From CAZTHL01 sp964613585 (GTDB lineage: Bacteria; Pseudomonadota; Alphaproteobacteria; DSM-16000; Inquilinaceae): a stretch of 34,766 nucleotides of DNA. Each line of letters starts with the position of its first letter. Position 1 is the first letter of the stretch. The notes beneath the pieces are model-generated. The model searched no databases. It saw only the letters and a list, made by a program, of their open reading frames with translations, and was not told where the DNA came from. Both the position numbers and the translations under genes were made by a program. Where the stretch lies: positions 1 to 34,766 of the forward strand of contig CAZTHL010000038.1 in assembly GCA_964613585.1 (NCBI GenBank), written 5' to 3'. This document shows positions 15,492-22,496 of this stretch, piece after piece.

Positions 15492-17164
15492 GCCTGCTCG
15501 ACTCCGCGGACAATCCTTTCACGGCCCCCGCCGCCCCACGCGGCGGCCGGTCGGGGAGGCGACCAACGGTGCCTGCCACGGGGGCGATGCCGGTCTCATC
15601 GTCCTCCGTCGGTCCGATCCACCTTGGCAACGATGAGCTCCTCCCACCGTGCGAGGGGCCGGCGCCCCGACCCTGCTCCACGCCCGAGGCACCGGAGGGG
15701 GAGACCGGCGCCACCCGTTATCGGCTGGCGCCGGGGCTGGATATCACGGAGGGCGGCGACGGCGGCACGCTGTATTGCCTGAAGCCCCTGATGGCCCTGC
15801 GGCTCAACCGGACCGGGCTGGCGCTGCTGTCCCGGCTTATGCCGGACAAGAGCCAAACCGCAACGGAATTGGCGGCTGATGTGTCCGGCCTCTCGCCGTC
15901 TGAAGCCGCCACCTTCCTGGACACCCTGGTGGCCCGGCGGCTGCTTGCGCGTCGCCCCGCCGCCCCGGCGCGCTGGCCCTCTGTCCAGGTCATTGTCGCG
16001 GCGCGCGGCCGGCCCGCGGCAACCCGCGCCTGTGTCGATTCCCTGCTGGCGCTCGACTACCCGCCGGACCGGCTCGGCATCGTGGTGGTCGACGACGCCT
16101 CCGAGCCGCCGCTCGGCCCCGTGCTCGCCGGCCTGCCCGTGCAGTTGCTTCGGCTCGAGACGAATGTCGGCCAGTCGGCCGCGCGCAACCTGGCGGCGGC
16201 CGCCGCCGAGGCGGATCTGCTCGCCTTCATCGACAACGATTGCACGGCCGGGCCCGCCTGGCTGGCCGAGCTGGTGCCGCATCTCCGGGATCCGGCCGTG
16301 GCGGCCGTCGGCGGCCGGGTGCTGGCGCCGGCCCCGTCGGGCCCGGTCGCCGCGTACGAAGCGGCGCGCTCGCCGCTCGACATGGGCGCGGCGCCGGGCG
16401 AGGTCGGCCCGCGCGAGGCTGTGGCCTATGTGCCGAGCTGCAATCTGCTGGTCCGCCGGGATGCCCTGCTGGCGGTCGGCGGCTTCGCGGCGGACATGCG
16501 GGTCGGCGAGGATGTCGACCTTGTCTGGCGCCTGATCGACGCCGGCGGCCGCGCCACCTATGCCGCCGCCGGCCCGGTGACCCACGACCACCGTGTGCGC
16601 CTGGGCGATCTCCTCGGGCGGCGGGCCGACTATGCCGCCTCGGAGGCGGCGCTCCAGCAGCGCCATCCGGTCCACGGACGGGTCCTGTTCCTGCCGCGCA
16701 CCGTCCTCGCTTGCCTCGCCGCCCTCGCTCTGCTGCCTGTCGCCCCCTTGGGCGGTCTCGCCGTGCTGCTGCTGGTCGCGCTGCTGGTCGGCGCCGAGGC
16801 GATCGGCAAGCACCGCAGGCTGGCACGGCTCGGCGTCTCGGTTCCGCTGCGTCGCCTCGCCCGGCCGCTGCTGCGCGCGCACGGCGCCGCGCTGTACCAC
16901 CTGGGCCGCGATGTCGGCCGGTATCACGGGCTGCCGCTCCTGGCCCTGGCTCTGCTCTGGTGGCCGCTTCTGCCCGCGGCCGCGCTCCTGCTTCTGCTGC
17001 CGCCGCTGGTCGACTGGCTCCGGCTGCGTCCCGCGGTGTCCCTGCCCGTCTTCGCCGGCCTGCACGGGCTGGAGATGGCCGCCTACCAGGCCGGTGTCTG
17101 GCGCGGCTGCCTCGCCCGCGGCCGCTGGCGTCCCCTGCTTCCCGGGATCCGCTGGCGTCGATGA
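15488..17164 (+). CDS. mftF: Pre-mycofactocin glycosyltransferase MftF
   Basis: A 558-residue protein. Residues 78-155 look like a PqqD/winged-helix type domain (YRLAPGLDI onward), and residues ~166-395 are a GT-A family 2 glycosyltransferase. It shows VVDDASEP at 200-207, the metal-binding DND at 249-251 and the acceptor motif GEDVDLVWRL at 340-349. Hydrophobic segments at about 402-440 and 482-508 suggest membrane association. MftF adds glucose units to pre-mycofactocin. The first ~75 residues are Pro/Ser/Gly-rich and lack family features, so this protein is longer than the ~470 residues usual in mycobacteria. A later start (for example the ATG encoding residue 34) is possible. I chose 15488 because of the ATGA overlap with etfB. 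Confidence 0.88.
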   Translation: MSLLDSADNPFTAPAAPRGGRSGRRPTVPATGAMPVSSSSVGPIHLGNDELLPPCEGPAPRPCSTPEAPEGETGATRYRLAPGLDITEGGDGGTLYCLKPLMALRLNRTGLALLSRLMPDKSQTATELAADVSGLSPSEAATFLDTLVARRLLARRPAAPARWPSVQVIVAARGRPAATRACVDSLLALDYPPDRLGIVVVDDASEPPLGPVLAGLPVQLLRLETNVGQSAARNLAAAAAEADLLAFIDNDCTAGPAWLAELVPHLRDPAVAAVGGRVLAPAPSGPVAAYEAARSPLDMGAAPGEVGPREAVAYVPSCNLLVRRDALLAVGGFAADMRVGEDVDLVWRLIDAGGRATYAAAGPVTHDHRVRLGDLLGRRADYAASEAALQQRHPVHGRVLFLPRTVLACLAALALLPVAPLGGLAVLLLVALLVGAEAIGKHRRLARLGVSVPLRRLARPLLRAHGAALYHLGRDVGRYHGLPLLALALLWWPLLPAAALLLLLPPLVDWLRLRPAVSLPVFAGLHGLEMAAYQAGVWRGCLARGRWRPLLPGIRWRR

Positions 17165-17198
17165 GCCCGCGGGGTCGTTCCGGCACAAGAATGCTCGC

Positions 17199-17223
17199 GC
17201 GTCCGGAGGAGGGTGGCGGACGC
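17199..17223 (+). promoter_or_regulatory. Perfect 7-bp hairpin upstream of mftA
   Basis: GCGTCCG at 17199-17205 pairs perfectly with CGGACGC at 17217-17223 around an 11-base purine-rich loop. It sits between the mftF stop and mftA and could mark RNA processing or a structured leader for mftA. No promoter is obvious. Confidence 0.45.
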
Positions 17224-17257
17224 CCGGCAGCGATCGTGCAGCACCATCCCAGAAGCC

Positions 17258-17264
17258 AGGAGAG
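17258..17264 (+). promoter_or_regulatory. Strong ribosome-binding site of mftA
   Basis: AGGAGAG at 17258-17264 ends six bases before the mftA ATG. It is one of the best Shine-Dalgarno sites in the locus, fitting a precursor peptide made in excess. Confidence 0.8.
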
Positions 17265-17270
17265 TCCCCC

Positions 17271-17462
17271 ATGCCCGACGACACCCGCGCCGTTCCGGAG
17301 CCGGAAGCCCCCGCCGTGACCCCGGCCCGCCCCGCCACCCCGCCCGCGTCCCTCAAGGAGAAGGCCCCGCCCGTCGACCAGCCCCCCGCCGACGGTCCCA
17401 GGGTCACCGAGGAGGTGGTCATCGAGGAGGTCAGCATCGACGGCATGTGCGGCGTGTATTGA
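17271..17462 (+). CDS. mftA: Mycofactocin precursor peptide MftA
   Basis: A 63-residue peptide whose C-terminus reads VEEVSIDGMCGVY when read with its neighbours (EEVSIDGMCGVY exactly at 52-63), the diagnostic MftA core. The terminal Val-Tyr pair (62-63) becomes the cofactor. The leader before it (VTEEVVIEEVSIDG) is the part expected to be bound by MftB. Mycobacterial MftA is only about 30 residues. Here residues 1-42 are an additional Pro/Ala/Glu-rich stretch. The only in-frame ATG is the one at 17271, supported by the ribosome-binding site at 17258-17264, so the long form is probably what is made. It is flanked by hairpins on both sides. Confidence 0.95.
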   Translation: MPDDTRAVPEPEAPAVTPARPATPPASLKEKAPPVDQPPADGPRVTEEVVIEEVSIDGMCGVY

Positions 17463-17476
17463 CCGAAAGCCTCCCC

Positions 17477-17513
17477 GCCTGCCCTCCCCCGTGTTGGTCG
17501 CGGGGGAGCAGGC
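17477..17513 (+). terminator. Strong hairpin directly after mftA, candidate attenuator or stabiliser
   Basis: GCCTGCCCTCCCCCG (17477-17491) pairs with CGGGGGAGCAGGC (17501-17513): 13 pairs with a two-base bulge and a nine-base loop. It lies 14 bases after the mftA stop. No T-run follows, so it may act as a partial terminator or a 3' stabiliser, giving more mftA than downstream SDR and mftB message. Confidence 0.55.
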
Positions 17514-17538
17514 ATCTCTGCGAAAGGACCCGGCCCCC

Positions 17539-18348
17539 ATGGGCAAGCTCGACGGAAAGGTCGCCCTGATCACCGGCGCCGCCCGCGGCCAGGGCCGGGC
17601 GCACGCCATCGCCATGGCGCGCGAGGGCGCGGACATCGCCGCGCTCGACATCTGCCGGAACCTGGCCTATCCGCGCTACGCGCTGGCCAATCCGGACGAC
17701 ATGGTCGACACCGTCCGCCAGGTTCGCGAGCTCGGCCGGCGCGCGCTGGCGCTCGAGGCCGATGTTCGCTCGGCCCAGGAGATGGACGAGGCGGTGCAGC
17801 AGACCGTCGCCGAGCTCGGCCATATCGACATCCTGGTGTGCAACGCCGGCATCGCCGACATGGCGCTGGCCTGGGACATCACCGAGGAATGGTGGGACAT
17901 CCTCCTCGACATCAACCTCAAGGGCTACTGGCTGGCGGTGAAGTACGTGGTGCCGCACATGCTGGCGCGGGGGCAGGGCGGGCGGATCATCATGACATCC
18001 TCGGTCGCCGGCCTGCGCGGCGAGCCCGGCATGTCGCACTACTGCGCGTCCAAATGGGGCGTGGTCGGCCTCGCCAAGTCGCTGGCGCACGAGCTGTCGG
18101 CCCACAGCATCACGGTCAACACCCTGCACCCGACGGCGGTCGACACCGAGATCATCGCCGGCATGGCCAAGGCCGCGGCGATGTCGACCGAGGATCTGGT
18201 CAATTTCATTCATACCGGCCACGCCCTGCCGGTGAAGCTGATCCAGGCCCTGGACGTGGCCAACGCCGCCCTGTTCCTGGCCACCGACGAGGCCCGCTAC
18301 GTCACCGGCCACACCCTCATGGTCGACGCGGGAAGGATGCTGAAATGA
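17539..18348 (+). CDS. Mycofactocin-coupled SDR family oxidoreductase
   Basis: A 269-residue short-chain dehydrogenase. It has the glycine motif TGAARGQG at 12-19, NAG at 102-104, and the catalytic Ser154/155, Tyr168 and Lys172. The segment after the second strand (LDICRNLAYPRYALANPDD, about 37-54) is the long insertion typical of mycofactocin-coupled SDRs, which hold NAD(H) so tightly that it does not exchange and pass the hydride to mycofactocin. The substrate is an unidentified alcohol. The start at 17539 has GAAAGGA 10 bases upstream. A longer frame opens earlier but starts inside the hairpin. It sits between mftA and mftB, with which it overlaps (ATGA, 18345-18348). Confidence 0.9.
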   Translation: MGKLDGKVALITGAARGQGRAHAIAMAREGADIAALDICRNLAYPRYALANPDDMVDTVRQVRELGRRALALEADVRSAQEMDEAVQQTVAELGHIDILVCNAGIADMALAWDITEEWWDILLDINLKGYWLAVKYVVPHMLARGQGGRIIMTSSVAGLRGEPGMSHYCASKWGVVGLAKSLAHELSAHSITVNTLHPTAVDTEIIAGMAKAAAMSTEDLVNFIHTGHALPVKLIQALDVANAALFLATDEARYVTGHTLMVDAGRMLK

Positions 18349-18617
18349 ACCCCGAGAGGCCCTATCGCCTCGCCCCCTCGGTCGCCCTGCGCCCCGAGCG
18401 CTTCGGCGCGCTCATCTACTCACACGACACCCGGCGCCTCTATTTCCTGCACTCCCACGCCGCGGCGGCGTTCGTCGGCAGCCTCGACGGCAAGCGGCCG
18501 CTGGGCGAGGCGGTGGCGCGGTTCGTGGCGGCCCAGGCCGACGGTGACGCCGGCGCCGAGAGCCTCCTCCAGACCATGGCCCGCTTGGAACGGCTCGGCG
18601 TCGTGGGCCCGGCCTAG
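18345..18617 (+). CDS. mftB: Mycofactocin RiPP chaperone MftB
   Basis: A 90-residue PqqD-like RiPP recognition protein. It opens with YRLAPSVALRPERFGALIYSHDTRRLYFLHS (residues 7 onward, split here by description), the MftB pattern of a small beta-rich N-terminal part followed by helices. It binds the MftA leader and delivers it to MftC. Its start overlaps the SDR stop (ATGA). It is the last gene of the gene run. The stop is followed by an inverted repeat. Confidence 0.88.
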   Translation: MNPERPYRLAPSVALRPERFGALIYSHDTRRLYFLHSHAAAAFVGSLDGKRPLGEAVARFVAAQADGDAGAESLLQTMARLERLGVVGPA

Positions 18618-18626
18618 AGCGTTTCC
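18616..18626 (-). repeat. Copy of an AGAGCGTTTCC interspersed motif
   Basis: AGAGCGTTTCC at 18616-18626 overlaps the mftB stop. It is the exact reverse complement of GGAAACGCTCT at 27614-27624 and nearly that of GGAAACGCCCC at 18732-18742. See the repeat entries there. Confidence 0.5.
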
Positions 18627-18661
18627 CTGACCTGGACTCGGCACCGACCCGCTCGTCAGGG
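18625..18661 (+). terminator. Inverted repeat after mftB
   Basis: CCCTGAC at 18625-18631 pairs with GTCAGGG at 18655-18661 around a 23-base loop. It could end the mycofactocin transcript, but there is no T-run, so Rho or readthrough is as likely. Confidence 0.35.
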
Positions 18662-18715
18662 CCAACGCCAGCCTGAGCATGCCGTCGTCGGGGGGGCCGG
18701 GCGGGGGAGGGCCGG

Positions 18716-18742
18716 CGACGCCACTTGAGCCGGAAACGCCCC
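18716..18742 (+). repeat. Copy 1 of an interspersed element with TGAGCCGGAAACGC
   Basis: TGAGCCGGAAACGC at 18726-18739 is identical to 27608-27621, and the ten bases upstream are also similar (CGACGCCACT versus CGATGTCACG). Both copies lie in intergenic DNA next to gene ends, as REP-like elements do. Confidence 0.5.
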
Positions 18743-19007
18743 GGGGTCTCCAACGGCCGCGGGCGGTCCCGGCGCGGGAGGGCAAGCCCGGTCAAGGCGC
18801 CGACCACGGGTCGCGGCCCGATGGCGTGGCGGAGCGCGGCGCGGGTTTCCGCCTCCGCGGTTGAGGACGGCGCCGCTGGGGAACGGGGAGCGTTGGCGTG
18901 ATCGTTATTGAAGGCCCCGGCGGCCTATCGGAAAATGTAGGTGAAGACATATCACCCATATGACAGCCTGTATGACAAAAGGCATGCGGAGAAAGTGTAT
19001 CATCAAG

Positions 19008-19151
19008 CTATCGTGACGGGTTGACCCCCAGATCCTTGTGCCAAGGCCAGATGTGAACCTTGACACACTTGCCATGGAAATGGGTGTAGTCCCCTTTTCG
19101 TATCTGCTCGCCGGTGCACGGAGCCGTTGGCTTGGGGATCCGACCCGGCAT
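19008..19151 (-). CDS. Candidate small hypothetical protein (47 aa)
   Basis: A minus-strand ATG at 19149-19151 opens a 47-residue frame whose product is Lys-, His- and Trp-containing (THFHGKCVKVHIWPWHKD at 23-40), with cysteines at 12 and 29. Its composition is more protein-like than other shadows here, but third-position GC is only about two thirds and there is no ribosome-binding site. An opposing frame (GTG at 19038 to 19247, plus strand) covers the same DNA. At most one is real. No family recognised. Confidence 0.25.
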   Translation of the reverse strand: MPGRIPKPTAPCTGEQIRKGDYTHFHGKCVKVHIWPWHKDLGVNPSR

Positions 19152-19256
19152 TTTGTCGTCGTAACGGCGGGCATTGCTGCGACCCGCGTCGACCGGTTTG
19201 CGTTGTTCGCGATGACTGGGACCGGTACCGTGCTCGACGGGAGCTGAAGCAGCACG

Positions 19257-20945
19257 ATGCACGAGCATGTCTTCCAAGAGATCGCCTTTCTGCTTCTCGT
19301 CGCCGCCGCCGTGGGGCTGCTCGGGACGGCGCTGCGCCAACCTGTCGTCGTGAGCTTCATCGTCGTCGGCATCGCAGCGGCGGCCCTGTTCGAGAGCACG
19401 CCCGCAACCGTCGCGCAGATCACGTTCCTCGCCGAGCTCGGCGTGGCGCTTCTGCTGTTCCTGGTGGGCCTGACCCTCGATTGGCGCCTCGTGAGCCAGC
19501 TCGGTCCGGTGGCCGTGGCGACCGGCCTGGGACAGGTGGCCTTCACGTCCGGGATCGGCTTCGCGTTGGGGCTCGCCCTCGGCCTGGACGCGGCCACGAG
19601 CTTCTACGTCGCGGTCGCGCTGACCTTCTCCTCCACGATCATCATCGTCAAGCTCCTGAGCGACAAGCGTGAGCTGGAGACGCTGCACGGCCGCATCGCC
19701 CTCGGCTTCCTTATCGTCCAGGACATCGTCGTCGTCGTCGCCATGGTCGGGCTGTCGACCCTCGGGGTCGGCACCGCGGACAAGGGGGGCGACGTCCTCG
19801 CGGTCGTGGCCGGCCTCGTCGGACTGGTCCTCGGGCTGCTCGTCTTCGTGCGTTGGGCGGCAGAGCCGCTGACCGCACGCTTCGCGCGCACCCCCGAGCT
19901 GCTCGTCATCTTCGCCATCGGCTGGGCCGCCGCCGCCGCCGCCGTCGGCGATCTCGTCGGTATCGGCAAGGAGCTGGGCGGACTTGCCGCCGGCGTCTCG
20001 CTCGGCTCGACCACCTACCGCGACATGATCTCGGCCCGGCTTACGGCGCTCCGGGATTTCCTCCTCCTCTTCTTCTTCCTGTACATCGGCACGACGCTCG
20101 ATCTGTCCACGCTGGGCCAGGATGCCGGTCGCGCTATCGTCTTTTCCCTCTTTGTGCTGATCGGCAACCCCTTGATCGTCATCCTGATCATGGCGAGCAT
20201 GGGCTATCGCGTGCGAACGGGCTTTCTCTGCGGGCTCACGGTCGCGCAGATCTCCGAGTTCTCGTTGATCTTCATGGCCATGGGGCTCGCGCTGGGACAT
20301 GTCGACGAGGCGGCGGTCGGGCTGGTCACGCTCGTCGGTCTCGTGACCATCGCCGTCTCGGTCTACATGATCACCTACTCTCACGAGCTCTACGCCTGGG
20401 CGAAGCCCGTGCTGCGGGTGGTCGATTTCGGGCGACGACGCGAGCCCGGCGACGCGGGCGCGGCCGCGGTCGACGTCATCCTCTTCGGCCTTGGCCGCGT
20501 CGGCATGCGGCTCTACGCGCAGCTTGAAGACGCGGGCTATGCCGTTCTGGGCGTCGATCTCGATCCCGCCGTCGTTCGCGAGGCCCGCATGCGCGGCTAT
20601 AGGGTCCGCTACGGCGACGTCAACGAGCACGCGTTCTGGGACCAGCTGCCGCTCGGAACCACACGCTGGCTCGTACTTGCCGTGCCCTTCGGCACGCTGC
20701 GGCTGACCCACACCGATCCGGGCCGTGGGGTGCTCGCGGCGATCCGGGCGCACGGCTACCACGGGCGCACGGCGATCATCGCCCGCGAGCCCGATCAGGG
20801 ACGGCGGCTTGCAGGGGCGGGCGTCGACCTCGTGCTCTATCCGTTCGATGACGCGGCGACCAGCGCGGCACGCCGCATGGTGGAGCTCGATGACACGCTG
20901 GGAGCCAGGCTGAAGGACGATTGCACCGCAAAGGTCGAGCCATGA
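19257..20945 (+). CDS. KefB-like CPA2 cation:proton antiporter with TrkA-N domain
   Basis: A 562-residue inner-membrane protein. Residues 1-385 have about 11-12 hydrophobic helices of the CPA2 (Kef/NapA-like) exchanger fold, with the conserved QD at 155-156 and QISEFSLI at 331-338. Residues 405-545 are a cytoplasmic TrkA-N/RCK nucleotide-binding domain with GLGRVG at 411-416. The protein exchanges K+ or Na+ for protons and is gated by nucleotide or redox signals. Substrate cannot be read from sequence. No strong ribosome-binding site is seen before the ATG at 19257. The stop overlaps the universal stress protein gene (ATGA), forming a two-gene stress operon. Confidence 0.88.
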   Translation: MHEHVFQEIAFLLLVAAAVGLLGTALRQPVVVSFIVVGIAAAALFESTPATVAQITFLAELGVALLLFLVGLTLDWRLVSQLGPVAVATGLGQVAFTSGIGFALGLALGLDAATSFYVAVALTFSSTIIIVKLLSDKRELETLHGRIALGFLIVQDIVVVVAMVGLSTLGVGTADKGGDVLAVVAGLVGLVLGLLVFVRWAAEPLTARFARTPELLVIFAIGWAAAAAAVGDLVGIGKELGGLAAGVSLGSTTYRDMISARLTALRDFLLLFFFLYIGTTLDLSTLGQDAGRAIVFSLFVLIGNPLIVILIMASMGYRVRTGFLCGLTVAQISEFSLIFMAMGLALGHVDEAAVGLVTLVGLVTIAVSVYMITYSHELYAWAKPVLRVVDFGRRREPGDAGAAAVDVILFGLGRVGMRLYAQLEDAGYAVLGVDLDPAVVREARMRGYRVRYGDVNEHAFWDQLPLGTTRWLVLAVPFGTLRLTHTDPGRGVLAAIRAHGYHGRTAIIAREPDQGRRLAGAGVDLVLYPFDDAATSAARRMVELDDTLGARLKDDCTAKVEP

Positions 20946-21817
20946 TCCGATGCATCCTGGCCGCGACGGACTTCTCGATGCGTTCGGAAGCCGCGCTTGC
21001 CCGTGCTGCTGGACTTGCCCGCTTGACGGAAAGCCGGCTCGTGCTTGTCCACGTCGTCGACGACGACGCGCCCGCCGAGATGGTCGCGGCGCGTGGCGCG
21101 CTCGCCGAGCAGGAACTGGCCCGGCAAAGCAAGGAGTTCGCCGACGTCGTCGCCGAGCGGAAGGTGGTTGCCGGCGATCCGTTCGAGGCGATCGCCGCGG
21201 CGGCGGTGGACCTCGGCGCCGACCTCATCGTCGCCGGCGACCATCGGCGCTCGCTCCTGCGCTCACTCTTTCTCGACACGACCATCGAGCGGCTCATCCG
21301 TGTGGCAAGCATTCCGGTGCTTGTCGCCCGTGGACCGGCCTTGCCGCCCTATCGGCATGGGCTCGTCGGCGTCGAGGCCGAGCCGGCAGCCACGCTCATG
21401 GCCCTGCTTGCCGGTTTTGGTGCAGCCGCTCCCGTGCATGTCAGCCTGCTGCACGCCTTCGATCCGGTCGCATCCGGCAAGCTCTCCTCTGCAAGCATGC
21501 CCAAGAGCGCGATCGAAGACTACGAGGCGGCGATGGCCGACGCCGTGCGGATGAAGCTTCGGCGTGCCGCCGCAGCCGGACCGACCCTGGCCGACGTCAT
21601 TGTGGTGGCGGGCGACCCGGTGACCGCTCTGGAGGACGCGGCCGCTCGGCTCGATGTCGACCTGGTCGTGACCGCGACCCACGCTCGCCGCGGCCTGGGC
21701 CGCCTCGTCCTCGGCAGCGTGACCTCCCGCCTGCTTCGTGAGAGCGACCGCGACCTCCTCATTGTTCCACCCAGCGTGTTCGCCGGCGACGCCATCGCCG
21801 GCCCGGACGACCCCTGA
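20942..21817 (+). CDS. Tandem-domain universal stress protein (UspA family)
   Basis: A 291-residue cytoplasmic protein of two UspA domains (about 1-140 and 141-280). Domain 1 starts MIRCILAATDFS and has DLIVAGDHRRS before the C-terminal strand. Domain 2 ends DLVVTATHARRGLGRLVLGSV with a better G-X2-G-type ATP-binding pattern. Tandem UspA proteins usually bind ATP or AMP and regulate transporters or stress survival. Coupled translation with the antiporter (ATGA at 20942-20945) suggests it modulates that transporter. The ATG at 20942 was chosen over an earlier in-frame ATG at 20921, which lies inside the antiporter gene. Confidence 0.9.
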   Translation: MIRCILAATDFSMRSEAALARAAGLARLTESRLVLVHVVDDDAPAEMVAARGALAEQELARQSKEFADVVAERKVVAGDPFEAIAAAAVDLGADLIVAGDHRRSLLRSLFLDTTIERLIRVASIPVLVARGPALPPYRHGLVGVEAEPAATLMALLAGFGAAAPVHVSLLHAFDPVASGKLSSASMPKSAIEDYEAAMADAVRMKLRRAAAAGPTLADVIVVAGDPVTALEDAAARLDVDLVVTATHARRGLGRLVLGSVTSRLLRESDRDLLIVPPSVFAGDAIAGPDDP

Positions 21818-21843
21818 CGGCTGTCCATCAGGCCCTGATCGTC

Positions 21844-22020
21844 AACGACGTCGCATGGCCGGGGGCGAAGAAGGTCTCCGGGGACGCTGCCGAGAAAGGC
21901 ATGTGCGGGGCCGGCCGTGCCGGCCGTGCCGAGCGTGCCGCGCACGAGCAGGTCCGGGGTCGACTGCCGAGCCCTGGCCCCGATCACGGCGGCAACCGTG
22001 CGCTTCCGGATGACGCAATG
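21844..22020 (-). pseudogene. Degraded UspA C-terminal remnant
   Basis: On the minus strand, after a short VAAVIGARARQ stretch, the translation reads DLLVRGTLG and then HAFLGSVPGDLLRPRPCDVV. This matches the end of UspA domains (DLLVxGTxG, LLGSVAExLLRxAPCxVLVV). No start or N-terminal half is recognisable upstream, and the frame runs past the normal end of the domain into antisense of the intact gene. I read this as a relic of a second stress-protein gene, not as a copy of the neighbour, from which it differs clearly. Confidence 0.5.
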
Positions 22021-22154
22021 CGGATCCGGGCGGGGGCCGGTCCCGTGGTATCGGCCCCTGGTGGTGTCCCTGAGGCAGCCACCCGGTCCAGGACATTCCG
22101 ATCTTCAGGCGCACCAAACACCTCCGCCGCGCCGGGCAGGCTCCATGCCCGGCG

Positions 22155-22496
22155 TCATTGAGCCTCGCCCGGGGCCGCCGGCTCGTCGCCGGCGTGGCCG
22201 ACCTCGACGAGGCGCTCGACGAGATCGAAGACAGCCTCGCTCTCAGTCTCGCTGTCGGCCTCGTCCTTGGAGACGGGTGCCGGGTGGCCGGCCGGGTCCG
22301 GCGAGCCCACGTGTACCCCGGCCGCAAGCGCATGGGCGGCCCGCGTCGGGGTCCACTGGGGGGAATAGGGGCCGACCCGGCGGGACGACGCGCGCCGCGC
22401 CCGGTCCCGATCGGCCATCCCGGTCATCGTCTCCGAAATCTCGTCGTCGGCCGGGTGCCTCCAGCCGCCCTCGACGCTCATGGTCGCCATGTCCAT
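22155..22496 (-). CDS. Hypothetical protein, about 113 aa
   Basis: A minus-strand frame with strong third-position GC, especially in its C-terminal part (SETESEAVFDLVERLVEVG), which is acidic and helical, unlike the opposing shadow frame. The N-terminal part is Arg/Pro-rich. Possible ATG starts lie at 22496, 22490 and 22481; an AGGTG stretch precedes the first two. No known domain. The relic UspA sequence lies downstream on the same strand, so the two may once have formed an operon. It could itself be decaying. Confidence 0.4.
   Translation of the reverse strand: MDMATMSVEGGWRHPADDEISETMTGMADRDRARRASSRRVGPYSPQWTPTRAAHALAAGVHVGSPDPAGHPAPVSKDEADSETESEAVFDLVERLVEVGHAGDEPAAPGEAQ

Larger units (their letters stand above)
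18618..19256. other. Intergenic region between mftB and the antiporter gene
   Basis: This 639-base gap is very GC-rich up to about 18900, where no frame looks like a gene. It then becomes A+T-richer (18900-19110), probably holding the antiporter promoter. A weak sigma-70-like pair is TTGACA at 19060-19065 and TGTAGT at 19085-19090, with a long spacer of 19. Two overlapping small frames on opposite strands occur at 19008-19247; one is listed separately. Confidence 0.4.

Noticed and set aside
19008..20762. A 584-codon minus-strand frame opposite the antiporter
   Set aside because: Asp/Glu/Arg-rich shadow of a membrane protein gene. Only its last 47 codons lie outside the antiporter and are listed as a weak candidate.
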